From assembly GCF_024320865.1 (NCBI RefSeq), contig NZ_JANDBD010000001.1:62001-126000 (forward strand): a stretch of 64,000 bases of DNA. Reading direction: 5' to 3'. Below are positions 25,673-35,180 of this stretch, one piece after another; position 1 is the first letter of the stretch; each line of letters starts with the position of its first letter. Under the pieces are notes generated by a model that saw nothing but the letters and a program-made list of their open reading frames with translations, was not told the DNA's origin and did not search any database. The position numbers were made by a program, and so were the translations under genes. Origin of the DNA: Mycolicibacterium arenosum. GTDB taxonomy: Bacteria > Actinomycetota > Actinomycetes > Mycobacteriales > Mycobacteriaceae.

Positions 25673-26554
25673 GTGGCCGGAAAACTCGAAGGCAAGGTCG
25701 CGTTCATCACCGGCGCCGCGCGGGGGCAGGGGCGCGCCCACGCCGTCGCGATGGCCCGAGAAGGCGCCGACATCATCGCCGTCGACATCTGTCGCGACAT
25801 CCCGTCGAACCCGTACCCGCTGGCGACTCCCGACGATCTCTCCGAAACCGAACGCGCCGTCAAGGAACTCGGTCGTCAGGTGATCGCACGCATCGCCGAC
25901 GTCCGCGAGCGCCACGAACTCCGCGAGGCCGCCGAAGCGGGCGTCGCCGCCCTCGGGAAGATCGACATCGTGGTGGCCAATGCCGGCATCCTGCCGATGG
26001 CGATGGGCAGGCAGCACGACGCCATGTCGTTCGTCGACGCCAGTGACGTCGACCTCCTGGGCGTGATGAACACCGTGGCCGTGACGATGCCGCACCTGCC
26101 CGACGGGTCGTCGATCATCGTGACGGGTTCAACGGCGGGCATGATCCGCGGCACCACCGACAACCCGAACATGGGACCGGGGGGAGCGGGCTACGGCTGG
26201 AGCAAGCGCGTCGTCATGGAGTACGTCGAGGAGATGTGCATGCATCTGGCGCCGCGGATGATCCGCGTCAACGCCATCCACCCGACCAACTGCAACACCC
26301 ACCTGCTGCAGAACGACGGGATGTACAGCATGTTCCGGCCCGACCTGACGCAGCAGGGCGTGCAGGCGACCCGCGAGGATGCCGAACCCCTGTTCACCAT
26401 CTTCCAGGCGATGCCGATTCCGTACATCGAGCCCGAGGACAGCGCCAATCTCGGTGTCTTCCTGGCGAGCGACGACAGCCGGTACATCACCGGACAGCAG
26501 ATCCGCGTCGACGCCGGGTCGCTGCTCAAGTGGCCCAACGGCCCCGGCGGCTAA
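25673..26554 (+). CDS. mycofactocin-coupled short-chain dehydrogenase/reductase
   Basis: A 293-aa SDR. The cofactor motif GAARGQGRAHAVAMAREGADI at residues about 14-34 and the following IAVDIC are the signature of mycofactocin-associated SDRs, which keep their NAD(H) bound and pass electrons to the peptide cofactor mycofactocin. The catalytic Tyr/Lys are in YGWSKRVVM, with the Ser in VTGSTAG. The extra loop after IAVDIC (residues 40-60) is also typical. It probably oxidises an alcohol or terpenoid. The GTG start has GGAGGA upstream. No mycofactocin biosynthesis genes lie in the window. Confidence 0.88.
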   Translation: MAGKLEGKVAFITGAARGQGRAHAVAMAREGADIIAVDICRDIPSNPYPLATPDDLSETERAVKELGRQVIARIADVRERHELREAAEAGVAALGKIDIVVANAGILPMAMGRQHDAMSFVDASDVDLLGVMNTVAVTMPHLPDGSSIIVTGSTAGMIRGTTDNPNMGPGGAGYGWSKRVVMEYVEEMCMHLAPRMIRVNAIHPTNCNTHLLQNDGMYSMFRPDLTQQGVQATREDAEPLFTIFQAMPIPYIEPEDSANLGVFLASDDSRYITGQQIRVDAGSLLKWPNGPGG

Positions 26555-26567
26555 GCACTCTCGGCGC

Positions 26568-26879
26568 TCAGCGACGCGAGCAGTCCAGGGAGACCGTGAT
26601 GGTGCGGTCGACAACGACCTCGATCACGCGGTCGCGATTGCCCGGCCCGTTGACCCGCACGAACTCGGTGCGGTTCTGCGGGTTGCGCACGTTGGTGACC
26701 TCGCACTGGTCGAGCGGCGCGCTGCCGACCCGGTCGAGCTTGACGTTGAAGCCCTGGGCTTCCAGCTGGCCGATCGTGACGATGGCCGACTGGCCCGCGG
26801 CGTAGGCGGGTGCGGGTGAGCCGAGAACGCCGATCGCCGCGACGGCGATGGCGGCGGGCAGGAGAAGTGCGCTGCGCAT
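26568..26879 (-). CDS. small secreted protein, VRNPQ family (copy 1)
   Basis: A 103-aa exported protein with a signal peptide (residues 1-28, cut near AYAA). The mature part is about 75 residues with two Cys (in LDQCEVTNVRNPQ and the C-terminal SLDCS), likely one disulfide. The same pattern occurs in two proteins at 37734 and 38126. The ATG at 26879 is chosen by the signal peptide; the longer reading has none. Function unknown. Confidence 0.75.
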   Translation of the reverse strand: MRSALLLPAAIAVAAIGVLGSPAPAYAAGQSAIVTIGQLEAQGFNVKLDRVGSAPLDQCEVTNVRNPQNRTEFVRVNGPGNRDRVIEVVVDRTITVSLDCSRR

Positions 26880-27086
26880 GATGTGTCCTTGTCGTGGTGG
26901 GGAAACCGATGACTCGATCGTGGCGGTCGGCACCCCCCTCGCACTTGGAGGAAGTGTGGAGATTGTCTGGAGATTGCAGGTAGCCGCGGTGAGCAGATGA
27001 TCGTGGCGGTGATTCGGCCACGCGGCGGACCATCGCCCCGCTAGCGTGTGACTTCCCGCATTCGGCCACGATGGGAGAAACACACC

Positions 27087-28529
27087 ATGCGAACACCTCG
27101 GCTGCGCTGGCTCGCAGTGACCGCCGTGGCGGTGCTCGCCGGTCTCGGCGTCGTCGCGACTGTCGGTTCACCCGAGGCGAGAGCCGAGGGCGAGACGTAC
27201 ACCATCGCCACCGATACGACGTTCGCGCCGTTCGAGTTCCAGGACGCCCAGGGCAACTTCGTCGGCATCGACATGGACCTCATCCGGGCCATCGGTGAGG
27301 ACCAGGGCTTCACCGTCGACATCAAGCCACTCGGTTTCGACGCCGCTCTGCAGGCGGTGCAGGCCAATCAGGTCGACGGTGTCATCGCCGGCATGTCGAT
27401 CACCGACGAGCGCAAGAACGTCTTCGACTTCTCCGAACCGTACTTCGAGTCCGGCATCCAGATGGCGGTGCTCGAGGACAACACGGACATCAAGTCCTAC
27501 GAGGACCTCAGGGGCAAGCGGGTATCCGTCAAGAACGGCACGCAGGGTTCGGATTTCGCGAACTCGATCAAGGACAAGTACGGCTTCGAGGTCGTCTCGT
27601 TCGCCGACTCGTCCACGATGTTCGACGAGGTGAAGACCGGCAACTCGGTGGCGGTCTTCGAGGACTACCCCGTGCTGCTGTACAACATCACCAAGGGCAG
27701 CGGCTTCAAAACCGTTACACCGAAAGAGGATCCGACCGGTTACGGGTTCGCCGTCAACAAGGGTCAGAACGCCGAACTCCTCCAGAAGTTCAACGACGGC
27801 CTGAACAACCTCAAGGAGTCGGGCGAGTACGACAAGATCGTCAGCACCTACCTCGGCGAGGCCGCGACCACCGCTGACACCACGTATACGGGGCTGATCA
27901 AGAGCACGTACCCCCTGCTGCTCGCGGGTCTGAAGATGACGATCATCCTGACCGTCGTCTCGATCTTCTTCGCACTGATCCTCGGGATCATCTTCGGTCT
28001 GCTACGGGTCTCCCGGTCGATCTGGCTGCGTGCCATCGGCACCACCTTCGTGGACATCTTCCGCGGCACACCGCTTCTGGTGCAGGCGTTCTTCATCTAC
28101 TTCGGCATCCCGGCGGCCCTCGGGTTTCAGATGTCGGCTGTGACGGCGGGCATCATCACGCTGTCGCTGAACGCCGGCGCGTACATGACCGAGATCGTCC
28201 GCGGCGGAATCCAATCCGTCGACAAGGGGCAGATGGAGGCGTCCCGGAGCCTGGGCATCGGCTACCTGCCGACGATGCGCAAGGTGATCCTGCCGCAGGC
28301 GATCAGGACGATGATCCCGTCGTACATCAACCAGTTCGTCATCACGCTGAAGGACACGTCGATCCTGTCGGTCATCGGCATCGCCGAACTGACGCAGACG
28401 GGGCGAATCATCATCGCCGGAAACTACAAGTCGTTCGAGATGTGGCTCATCATCGGCATCATCTACTTCATCGTCATCATGGCGCTGACCAAACTGTCCG
28501 ATCGGCTCGAGAAGAGGTTGGTGAAATGA
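27087..28529 (+). CDS. polar amino-acid ABC importer: fused binding protein and permease
   Basis: A 480-aa fusion. Residues 1-30 are a signal sequence. Residues about 35-270 are a type-3 solute-binding domain ([20 protein letters not shown]). Residues about 285-480 are a permease with the EAA loop ([20 protein letters not shown]). The family imports glutamine, glutamate or another polar amino acid; fusion of the two parts fixes one sensor per channel. The ATG at 27087 has GGGAGA upstream. The ATPase gene overlaps its stop by 4 bp. Confidence 0.92.
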   Translation: MRTPRLRWLAVTAVAVLAGLGVVATVGSPEARAEGETYTIATDTTFAPFEFQDAQGNFVGIDMDLIRAIGEDQGFTVDIKPLGFDAALQAVQANQVDGVIAGMSITDERKNVFDFSEPYFESGIQMAVLEDNTDIKSYEDLRGKRVSVKNGTQGSDFANSIKDKYGFEVVSFADSSTMFDEVKTGNSVAVFEDYPVLLYNITKGSGFKTVTPKEDPTGYGFAVNKGQNAELLQKFNDGLNNLKESGEYDKIVSTYLGEAATTADTTYTGLIKSTYPLLLAGLKMTIILTVVSIFFALILGIIFGLLRVSRSIWLRAIGTTFVDIFRGTPLLVQAFFIYFGIPAALGFQMSAVTAGIITLSLNAGAYMTEIVRGGIQSVDKGQMEASRSLGIGYLPTMRKVILPQAIRTMIPSYINQFVITLKDTSILSVIGIAELTQTGRIIIAGNYKSFEMWLIIGIIYFIVIMALTKLSDRLEKRLVK

Positions 28530-29299
28530 GCCAGCTGGTCCCTGAGGCCGCGGCGACGGAACCCGCGGGCACCGTCAAGATCCGCATCGAGGGTCTTAAG
28601 AAGTCGTTCGGTGACCTGGAGGTGCTCAACGGCATCGACACCACCATCAGCCACGGTGAAGTGGTCTGCGTCATCGGCCCGTCGGGCTCGGGCAAGTCGA
28701 CGTTCCTGCGCTGCCTGAACAAGCTCGAGGACATCACCGGCGGCAAGGTGGTCGTCGACGAGTTCGATCTCACGGACAAGAAGGTCGACCTCGACAAGGT
28801 GCGCCAGCACATCGGCATGGTGTTCCAGCACTTCAACCTGTTCCCGCACATGACCGTCATCGACAACGTGACGCTGGCGCCGCTGCTCACGAAGAAGATG
28901 GACAAGGCCGCCGCGGAGAAGAAGGCCCTGGAACTGCTCGGTCAGGTGGGGCTCGCGGAGAAGGCGAACGTCAAACCCGCCACGCTCTCAGGCGGCCAGA
29001 AGCAGCGCGTGGCGATCGCCCGTGCGCTGGCGATGAACCCCTCGATCATGCTGTTCGACGAGGCCACCAGCGCGTTGGACCCGGAGATGGTGGGCGATGT
29101 GCTGCAGGTGCTGCGCGACCTCGCCGAGGGTGGCATGACGATGGTGGTGGTCACTCACGAGATGGGCTTCGCCAGGGAGGTCGCGTCCAGGGTGCTGTTC
29201 ATGGACGGCGGGAAGATCGTTGAGGACGCGCCGCCCGCCGACCTGTTCGACAACCCCAAACATCCACGCCTGCAAGAGTTCCTGTCCAAGGTGCTGTAG
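28526..29299 (+). CDS. polar amino-acid ABC transporter ATPase (GlnQ-like)
   Basis: A 257-aa ATPase with Walker [10 protein letters not shown], signature LSGGQKQR and Walker [13 protein letters not shown], then the switch His in VVVTHEMG. It powers the fused binding-protein/permease next to it. Start ATGA overlaps the permease stop, so the two are translationally coupled. The extra upstream codons of the open frame belong to the permease region. Confidence 0.93.
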   Translation: MSQLVPEAAATEPAGTVKIRIEGLKKSFGDLEVLNGIDTTISHGEVVCVIGPSGSGKSTFLRCLNKLEDITGGKVVVDEFDLTDKKVDLDKVRQHIGMVFQHFNLFPHMTVIDNVTLAPLLTKKMDKAAAEKKALELLGQVGLAEKANVKPATLSGGQKQRVAIARALAMNPSIMLFDEATSALDPEMVGDVLQVLRDLAEGGMTMVVVTHEMGFAREVASRVLFMDGGKIVEDAPPADLFDNPKHPRLQEFLSKVL

Positions 29300-29304
29300 C
29301 CGGG

Positions 29305-29328
29305 GCAGACGCGCCGCCTGCGATCTGC
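29305..29328 (+). terminator. weak hairpin after the ABC transporter operon
   Basis: GCAGACGC pairs with GCG-TCTGC with one bulged A, loop GCCGCCT. It begins 6 bases after the ATPase stop. No U tract follows, so termination is only a possibility. Confidence 0.3.
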
Positions 29329-29443
29329 GCGACACGGGGTGGAGAGGGGTAGCCCCATCGCGCATCGATTGGCAAGATGGACCCATCCCCGTGGTTCCCT
29401 GCTGGAGGCATCCCTTGGCCGGCTCCGTTCGAGCGCGCGCGTC

Positions 29444-29698
29444 GTGAAGCACCGCCCTGAGTACTTCATCGACCGCGGCATGGTTGTCGAGTGTGAGGAC
29501 AACGGTGCCTGTGAGATCGCGCGCAGGGACGGCCTGCACCTGGCGGAGTGGCTGGTCACGCTGTCGTGCGAGTGCATCCTGGCGTTCTGCGAGAAGGCCA
29601 CCGATCAGGTCAAGGAGCTGACCGACATCCACAAGTGCCCGCGCTGCATGGCGCGGGACGTCTCGGTCGCCACGGTGAACCCACTGCCCATGCTGTAG
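29444..29698 (+). CDS. small Cys-rich, possibly zinc-binding protein
   Basis: About 84 aa with Cys in pairs: VECEDNGAC, LSCECILAFC and KCPRC. This suggests a metal-binding site. The start is uncertain: GTG at 29444 is used here, an ATG at 29480 would leave 72 aa. A membrane protein gene follows after 21 bp. I do not recognise the family. Confidence 0.5.
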   Translation: MKHRPEYFIDRGMVVECEDNGACEIARRDGLHLAEWLVTLSCECILAFCEKATDQVKELTDIHKCPRCMARDVSVATVNPLPML

Positions 29699-29719
29699 GC
29701 GATGTGGCAGCATCGGCGC

Positions 29720-30409
29720 ATGGCTGCCGACGACGACCCTGAGCAGCGCATCCGGGAACTCGAGCGATCGCTGTCCGACAGGGCTTCCGAGCTCGGTGTC
29801 GGCCGCGGCGACGCGCCTGTGCCGACCTACATCCCGGCGCAGGACGCGTATCCGCCCCCGCCGCCGGGGGCCGCCGGCTATCCGAGCTATCCGCCGCCGG
29901 GCGCGTACTCGCATTCCCCGGTGATGTTCGGTACGCCCTTCCAGCGGGCCTCGCCCGGCGCGCTCCGGTTCGGCTGGTTGCTGGTCGCGATCCCGGTCAT
30001 CGGCCTCGTCATCGCCGGCATCTCGTTCGCCGTCTTCTTTCAGGCGGCTGACGACGTCACGAGCCAGTTCAGCTCGATTCACTCGGCGAACCCCTCGATC
30101 GGCTTCCCCGCGCCGTCGCGCGGCGGCACCGCGCCGACCGTGGCCGAGGGCGGGACGGTCAGCGTGTCGGGGGTGTCGAAGCGCGAGAGCGTGGCGTGCG
30201 ACGGCGGTTCGGTGAACGTCAGCGGTGTGTCCAACACCGTCGAGATCACGGGACACTGCGCGACCGTGATCGTGTCCGGAGTGGAGAACACGGTGGAGGT
30301 CGAGTCGGCCGACTCCATCACCGCATCGGGCTTCACCAACCGGGTGACCTACACGTCCGGAACACCGGAGACGTCGGCGACGGGCGACAACGTCATCGCG
30401 AGGGGCTGA
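29720..30409 (+). CDS. DUF3060 membrane protein
   Basis: About 229 aa. The N-terminus is acidic and coiled (DPEQRIRELERSLSDRASELG), then a Pro/Tyr-rich linker, one membrane helix (FGWLLVAIPVIGLVIAGISF, about 86-106) and an outside DUF3060 domain of repeating V-S-G-V strands (VNVSGVSNTVEITGHCATV). The fold is a right-handed beta helix. Function unknown. ATG at 29720 chosen over 29702 because the acidic DDDPEQR start recurs in relatives. Confidence 0.7.
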   Translation: MAADDDPEQRIRELERSLSDRASELGVGRGDAPVPTYIPAQDAYPPPPPGAAGYPSYPPPGAYSHSPVMFGTPFQRASPGALRFGWLLVAIPVIGLVIAGISFAVFFQAADDVTSQFSSIHSANPSIGFPAPSRGGTAPTVAEGGTVSVSGVSKRESVACDGGSVNVSGVSNTVEITGHCATVIVSGVENTVEVESADSITASGFTNRVTYTSGTPETSATGDNVIARG

Positions 30410-30875
30410 CGTCGCCACCGGTGAACGCCGGGTGAACAGCGAACGCGAGCGGGGGCCGATGATCTTGATCACACCCGCCCCGGCCGTCGCAATCGTCACT
30501 CTCGTCAGTTAGGCCGCAGGCGGACCGGAGTTTGCTGTCGTGTCGCCGTGTGATTTAGCGAACACTTTCAGATTGAAAACTAAGAATCCTCTGCCGGGCG
30601 GTGATGAATGTCGCACCGGCAGCTAGTCGGAGACTCGACGAAACACCAGGCAATGAGTACGAAACACTCGGCGAGCAAAAGATAACGACGGGGTAACGAA
30701 GAGATTCTTAAGCGTGGGCTGAGAGGTGGCGCCGTCTCCGGCGGGAACGGCTGTCGACGACCTTCAGAACGTCGGAATCCGTCGCTACACTCGATTCAGA
30801 CCACGTCCAAGGGGGGCGCTGGACTGTATTTGATCTATGTCGGCGCATGTCATGCCGACGGAGGTGCCGAATAAA
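30410..30875 (+). promoter_or_regulatory. 466-bp upstream region of the beta-propeller gene
   Basis: No gene is visible. Composition is lower in GC around 30530-30720. A candidate sigma-A promoter is TTCAGA (30763-30768), 17-bp spacer, TACACT (30786-30791). Another small inverted repeat, TGATC-TT-GATCA, lies at 30460-30471. In M. tuberculosis the Rv1057 upstream region is known to be controlled by several stress regulators, so the length of this region may reflect complex control. Confidence 0.45.
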
Positions 30876-31898
30876 ATGGCTAACACTTTTGCGCGCGCTC
30901 AGAGCGTGACGGTCGACAGTGCCGACGTGTCCCTGCTCGCTGAGGGGTACGTCGGTCGCGGACCGATCTCCGACCTGGCTGCCGATTCCGGCGCGCTGGT
31001 CGTGACCAACTTCGGCGACAACACCGTCGCCGTGGTCGACGTCGACACCCTCGCCGTACGCGGTGGGGTGAAGACCGGTCGGCCCTTCGCCGCCGGTGCC
31101 GCACACGGCCGGGCCTTCGTCGCCGTCTCTTCGGCGAGCGAAGACGCCATCGCCGTCATCGACACCGCCAACGGCGCCGTGGTGGCCGCCTACCCGATGG
31201 ACGGCGCCGTCGCCGCGATGACCGTGAGTCCCGACGGCAAGCGCGTGTACGTGGCGCGCGACGGCCGCGACGGGGTGGACGTCGCCGTCATCGACGTCGT
31301 CGCCGAGCGCCTCGCGACCATCAACATCATCGCGACGCCCGACACCACCATCGACGCACTGCGCGTCGACGAGGCGGATCGACGGCTGTTCGTCGCGGTG
31401 ACGGACTCCGTGACCAGCCGCATCATCGTCGTCGACATCGCCACGGGCCGCGTGCGCCGCACCCTCGACATCGGCGCGCCGATCCGCGGCCTGGAACTCG
31501 GCCTCGACAGCACCGCGTACGTCCTGACCTCCGACATCACCTCACGCGGCGTGCTGCACATCGTCGACCTGGTGGCCAACCGGGTGACTGGCACCGTGGC
31601 CGTCGGCGCGGCCCCGATGCAGCTCGCGCTCAGCGCGGACGGCTCGCGCGCCTTCGTCGTCGACTACGACAGGGTGCACGTCGTCTCCACCGAGGCCTAC
31701 GCCGTCGTCGGTGCCGTCACGGTCGGTGCCCGCCCGGCCTGCGTCGCCGTGGCCGACGAGCGGCTGTTCATCGCCGACTACAACGGTGGTCTCACCTCGT
31801 ACGCCATCACCGCGCGGGTGATGATCGCCCCGCCGTTCGTCGCCGCTCAGCACGTTGTCGCCGAGCGGGTGCGCGAGCTTCAGGTCGCCGGCGTCTGA
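30876..31898 (+). CDS. YVTN-type beta-propeller protein, Rv1057-like
   Basis: About 340 aa made of repeated four-strand blades (TVAVVDVDT, RVYVARDGRDG, RIIVVDIATGRV, RAFVVDYDRVHV), a seven-bladed-type beta propeller. No signal peptide. The next fatty-acid ligase and the genes after it match the Rv1058-Rv1077 order, which supports orthology with Rv1057. The M. tuberculosis gene is surface-stress inducible; its function is not settled. ATG at 30876 with GGAGGTG upstream; earlier ATGs at 30837 and 30849 are possible. Confidence 0.8.
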   Translation: MANTFARAQSVTVDSADVSLLAEGYVGRGPISDLAADSGALVVTNFGDNTVAVVDVDTLAVRGGVKTGRPFAAGAAHGRAFVAVSSASEDAIAVIDTANGAVVAAYPMDGAVAAMTVSPDGKRVYVARDGRDGVDVAVIDVVAERLATINIIATPDTTIDALRVDEADRRLFVAVTDSVTSRIIVVDIATGRVRRTLDIGAPIRGLELGLDSTAYVLTSDITSRGVLHIVDLVANRVTGTVAVGAAPMQLALSADGSRAFVVDYDRVHVVSTEAYAVVGAVTVGARPACVAVADERLFIADYNGGLTSYAITARVMIAPPFVAAQHVVAERVRELQVAGV

Positions 31899-31901
31899 TC
31901 G

Positions 31902-32588
31902 CTACCGCCACTGATAGCGCGTCTTGGGGCGACCCTTGCCGTAATCGGTGTGACGGAGGACGACGCCCTCGTCGGCGAGCCGTTCCAGGTAGCGCCAAGC
32001 GGTAACACGCGATACCCCAACCTCTTTCGCGACCTCGTCGGCGGTGGCGCCGTCGGCGCGGTCGCGCACCACGCGGGCGATGTCGTCGTTGGTCTGCGGG
32101 GCGGCGCCCTTGGGGTTCACCGACCGGTCAGTGGCCACCCGTAGTTCGGCCAGTGCACGATCGACCTCCTCCTGGCTGGCCGCGTCGACACCCGCCGGCA
32201 GTGCGCTGCGGTAGCGCCGGTACCGCTCCAGCCGATCGCGGAAGGCCGCGAACGTGAACGGCTTCAACAGGTAGGCCAGAGCGCCGTGCGCGACGGCGGC
32301 GCGCACCATCTCGAGATCGCGCTCGGAGGTGATCGCGATGACATCGGGCGCCGGGCGCAGTCCCGCCAGGGCCGACGCCAGCTGGATACCGCTCGCATCG
32401 GGCAGACCGAGGTCGAGGAGCACCAGGTCGATGGGTGTGTCGGTCGCGGACGCCTCGGACGCCACCTTCATCGCGTCGCGAGCGGTGTTGGCGACCGCGA
32501 CGCAGGCGAACCCGTCGAGCCGGCCCAGATACGTCTCGTGGGCCTGTGCTATCAGCTGATCGTCCTCGACGACAAGCACCGTGATCAT
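31902..32588 (-). CDS. CitB/DcuR-type response regulator
   Basis: A 228-aa regulator. The receiver domain has the phospho-acceptor Asp59 (VLLDLGLPD), acidic pocket VEDDQ and Lys in YLLKPF. The C-terminal domain has a winged-helix type HTH (ATADEVAKEVGVSRVTAWRYLERL). This design is typical of the CitB family controlling citrate or C4-dicarboxylate genes. Its ATG overlaps the kinase stop by 4 bp. The dctA gene on the other strand, 3.7 kb away, is the natural target. Confidence 0.9.
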   Translation of the reverse strand: MITVLVVEDDQLIAQAHETYLGRLDGFACVAVANTARDAMKVASEASATDTPIDLVLLDLGLPDASGIQLASALAGLRPAPDVIAITSERDLEMVRAAVAHGALAYLLKPFTFAAFRDRLERYRRYRSALPAGVDAASQEEVDRALAELRVATDRSVNPKGAAPQTNDDIARVVRDRADGATADEVAKEVGVSRVTAWRYLERLADEGVVLRHTDYGKGRPKTRYQWR

Positions 32589-34180
32589 GCGGCCCTCGGC
32601 ACTGTCACCGTCACGACGGAACCGTACGTCACATCGGCGGTCAACTTCCCCCCGTGTCGCGCCACCACCTGTGCCACCAGCGCGAGGCCCAGCCCGTGAT
32701 GCTCGGTGCCACCGTCCGACTTCGTCGAGTAGCCGCGTTGCATGGCGCGCGCGAACGTGTCGGCATCCATGCCCGCGCCACTGTCCGCGACCCGCATCAG
32801 CAGTTCGTCGTCGTCCAGGCTCACCGTCACCTCGACCCAGGGGTCGTCACGGTCGCACGCGTCCATCGCGTTGTCGACGAGATTGCCGAGCACCGTGACG
32901 ATCTCCTGCGGCGTCAGCGGCAGACCCTCGCTGGCGCCCGGCAGGTGGGTGTCCTCGGTGATCGTCAATGCGATACCGCGCTCGTCAGCCTGGGCGGTCT
33001 TGCCGAGCAGCAGCGCCACCAGTGCGGGTTCGCCGACGTCGTCGGAGAGCCGGTCGACGAGCCGCTGCGACAGCGCCAACTCCGCGGTGGCGAACGTGAC
33101 GGCGTCCTCCGGCCGGCCCATCTCCACCATCGTGATGACCGTGTGCAGCTTGTTCGCGGCTTCGTGCGCCTGCGCGCGCAGCGAGTCGGTGAGCACCTGC
33201 AGCGAACTCAATTCGCCCAGCGCGCCCTGCAATTCGGTGCGATCGCGGATCGTCACGACCTCGGACTCGGACATCCCCCGGTCGCTTCGCTCCTGCCCGC
33301 CGGATGCTGACCCCGCGACCTTCGAGCGGTTGACCACCAGCACCCGGTCCTCGGTGACGTGCAGCTCATCGCGCACCCCCGGTTCGTAGCTGCGCAGAAA
33401 GTCGGGAAGGTCTTCCGGCTTCACCTCGCCCGGCGGCAGACCGAGCAGCCGACGCGCCTCGTCGTTGGCGAGCACCACCCGATTGCGGTCGAGCACGATC
33501 AGCCCCTCGGACACCGAGTGCAGGATCGCGTCGTGGTGCTCGTACATCACGCGCAACTCGTCGGGCCGCAGACCGTGGGTCTGGCGCAGCAGCCTGCGCC
33601 GGATCGCCCAAACGCCGACGAGCGAAAGGGCAAGGGCGCCAAGGCCGACCACGGCGATGGCGGGCACCTGGTCGCGCCAGCGCTGGGCCAGCGTCTGCTG
33701 GGTGATGCCCGCGGCCACCATGCCGACCACCTGACCCCGCGTGTTGCGGACCGGTACGATCGCGCGCACCGACGGCCCGAGGGTGCCGGTGTAGACCTCG
33801 GTGTAGGTCTCACCGCGCAGCGCGGGTTCCCTGGTGCCGATGTACGGTCCGCCGATCTGGCGCGGATCGGTGTGCGTGAACCGGATTCCGTCGGGCGCCA
33901 TGATCGTGATGAACGCGATGTCGGTATCGGTGCGGACGGCCTCGGTGACCGGCTGAAGAATCTCGGTGGCCCTGTGTGATTCGATCGCCGCGGCCGTCGA
34001 CGGGGCGTCGGCCAGGGCCGTGGCGATCGACACCACCTGCTGGCGCGCCGCCGCGTCTCCGTCCTGCCGCGCGTCGATGAGCGCCAGAATGCTGCCCGTC
34101 GCCACCACGATCGTGATCACCAGTACCTGCAGCGCGATGGCCTGCCCGGCCAGCGAGCGCGGCCACCACGCTCTACGCAC
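32585..34180 (-). CDS. DcuS/CitA-type sensor histidine kinase
   Basis: A 531-aa membrane kinase. A first membrane helix (ALQVLVITIVVATGSILALI) is followed by a periplasmic PAS sensor (about residues 45-165) with the FTHTDPRQIGGPYIGT motif of citrate/dicarboxylate sensors. Then come a second helix (AIAVVGLGALALSLVGVWAI), a cytosolic PAS domain, a DHp with QAHEAANKLHT and an ATPase domain (NLVDNAMDACDRD, GLGLALV). The GTG at 34180 has GGGAG upstream and overlaps the hydrolase stop by 8 bp. Confidence 0.92.
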   Translation of the reverse strand: MRRAWWPRSLAGQAIALQVLVITIVVATGSILALIDARQDGDAAARQQVVSIATALADAPSTAAAIESHRATEILQPVTEAVRTDTDIAFITIMAPDGIRFTHTDPRQIGGPYIGTREPALRGETYTEVYTGTLGPSVRAIVPVRNTRGQVVGMVAAGITQQTLAQRWRDQVPAIAVVGLGALALSLVGVWAIRRRLLRQTHGLRPDELRVMYEHHDAILHSVSEGLIVLDRNRVVLANDEARRLLGLPPGEVKPEDLPDFLRSYEPGVRDELHVTEDRVLVVNRSKVAGSASGGQERSDRGMSESEVVTIRDRTELQGALGELSSLQVLTDSLRAQAHEAANKLHTVITMVEMGRPEDAVTFATAELALSQRLVDRLSDDVGEPALVALLLGKTAQADERGIALTITEDTHLPGASEGLPLTPQEIVTVLGNLVDNAMDACDRDDPWVEVTVSLDDDELLMRVADSGAGMDADTFARAMQRGYSTKSDGGTEHHGLGLALVAQVVARHGGKLTADVTYGSVVTVTVPRAA

Positions 34181-35099
34181 CGAGGTCTCCCGCGGCGACG
34201 GCCAGTATCTCGTCGGCCGCTCCGACCGCGATGAAGTGGCCACCGCCGTCGACCTCGTGCCACACGGCACCCGGCATGCGGTCGGCGACGGTCCGGTTGA
34301 CGTAGGCGGCGACGAGGCGGTCGTCGGTGCCCTGCCAGACGTGCACCGGACGGTCGATGGCCGTGACGTCGAAAGCCCACTGGCGGTAGAGCAGTTCGGC
34401 GTCAGCGACCAGGCCGCCGGACCCCTGCGCGAAGCAGTCGGCGAACGCGTCGAGCATCAGGTCCTCGACGCCCGGCCGGGCGAGCACACGTTGGTCGTAG
34501 TCGTTGACCGAGTCGCGCAGCTGCTTGCCGAACGAGCGTCGGAAGTGCTTGGCGCCGAAGCCGATCGACGCGTACATCAGGTGGAAGCCGGGCCTGAACC
34601 GCAGCGCGAGGGTGCCGCCCATCGCATCGGCCTTCGACAGATGATCGGCTGCCCAGTTGTCGCCGAAGGCGCCGTAGCAGCCGCCCGCGATGTTCGTGAC
34701 GTGCCGCAGTCGGCTCGCGTCGATACACGCCGCCGCGGCGAGTGCCCACGGGCCGCCCTCCGACCACCCCGTCACCCCGAACTCCCGGTGGCCGAGCGCG
34801 TCCGCGAGCGCGATGGTGTCCGTCGCGCCGTCGGCGAACGTGCGGCCGGGCTGCGGGCTCGACCCGCCCATTCCCGGCCGGTCGAGACACACGAACCGCA
34901 ATCGGTGCCGGGCAGCGGCATCGGCGAACAGCTTCGCCTCCAGCCTGCTGCTCGGGCCGCCGTGGTGGTGGATGACGAGCGCGCCGTCGGGGTCACCCAC
35001 CTCGAGGTAGGCGAGCGTGCGGCCATCCGAGGTGACCAGGTCTCCGGCCGCCTCGTACCCGCTGTCCGCCACGCCGCCGAACGTACCGCGCAGGGCCAC
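34173..35099 (-). CDS. alpha/beta hydrolase, first gene of the sensor-kinase operon
   Basis: A 308-aa serine hydrolase. The oxyanion motif HHHGGPSS lies near residue 45, the nucleophile elbow GWSEGG near 110, the acid in VWQGTDDRLV and the base in DGGGHFIAV. It resembles proline iminopeptidase-like hydrolases. It lies ahead of the two-component genes on one transcript, with overlapping ends. A link to dicarboxylate metabolism is unclear. An alternative GTG at 35072 would shorten it by 9 residues. Confidence 0.82.
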   Translation of the reverse strand: MALRGTFGGVADSGYEAAGDLVTSDGRTLAYLEVGDPDGALVIHHHGGPSSRLEAKLFADAAARHRLRFVCLDRPGMGGSSPQPGRTFADGATDTIALADALGHREFGVTGWSEGGPWALAAAACIDASRLRHVTNIAGGCYGAFGDNWAADHLSKADAMGGTLALRFRPGFHLMYASIGFGAKHFRRSFGKQLRDSVNDYDQRVLARPGVEDLMLDAFADCFAQGSGGLVADAELLYRQWAFDVTAIDRPVHVWQGTDDRLVAAYVNRTVADRMPGAVWHEVDGGGHFIAVGAADEILAVAAGDLGA

Positions 35100-35165
35100 G
35101 CCGCCTCACGGGAAACCGCCAAGACGACCGCTGCGGCTTCTCCTGACAGCGCGGGCATCTATCGC

Positions 35166-35180
35166 TACATTCGGCGTGTG
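35166..35180 (+). promoter_or_regulatory. -10 box and leaderless GTG of the DUF5685 gene
   Basis: TACATT (35166-35171), 6 bases, then GTG at 35178. This spacing is that of a leaderless transcript; there is no Shine-Dalgarno sequence. Confidence 0.6.
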
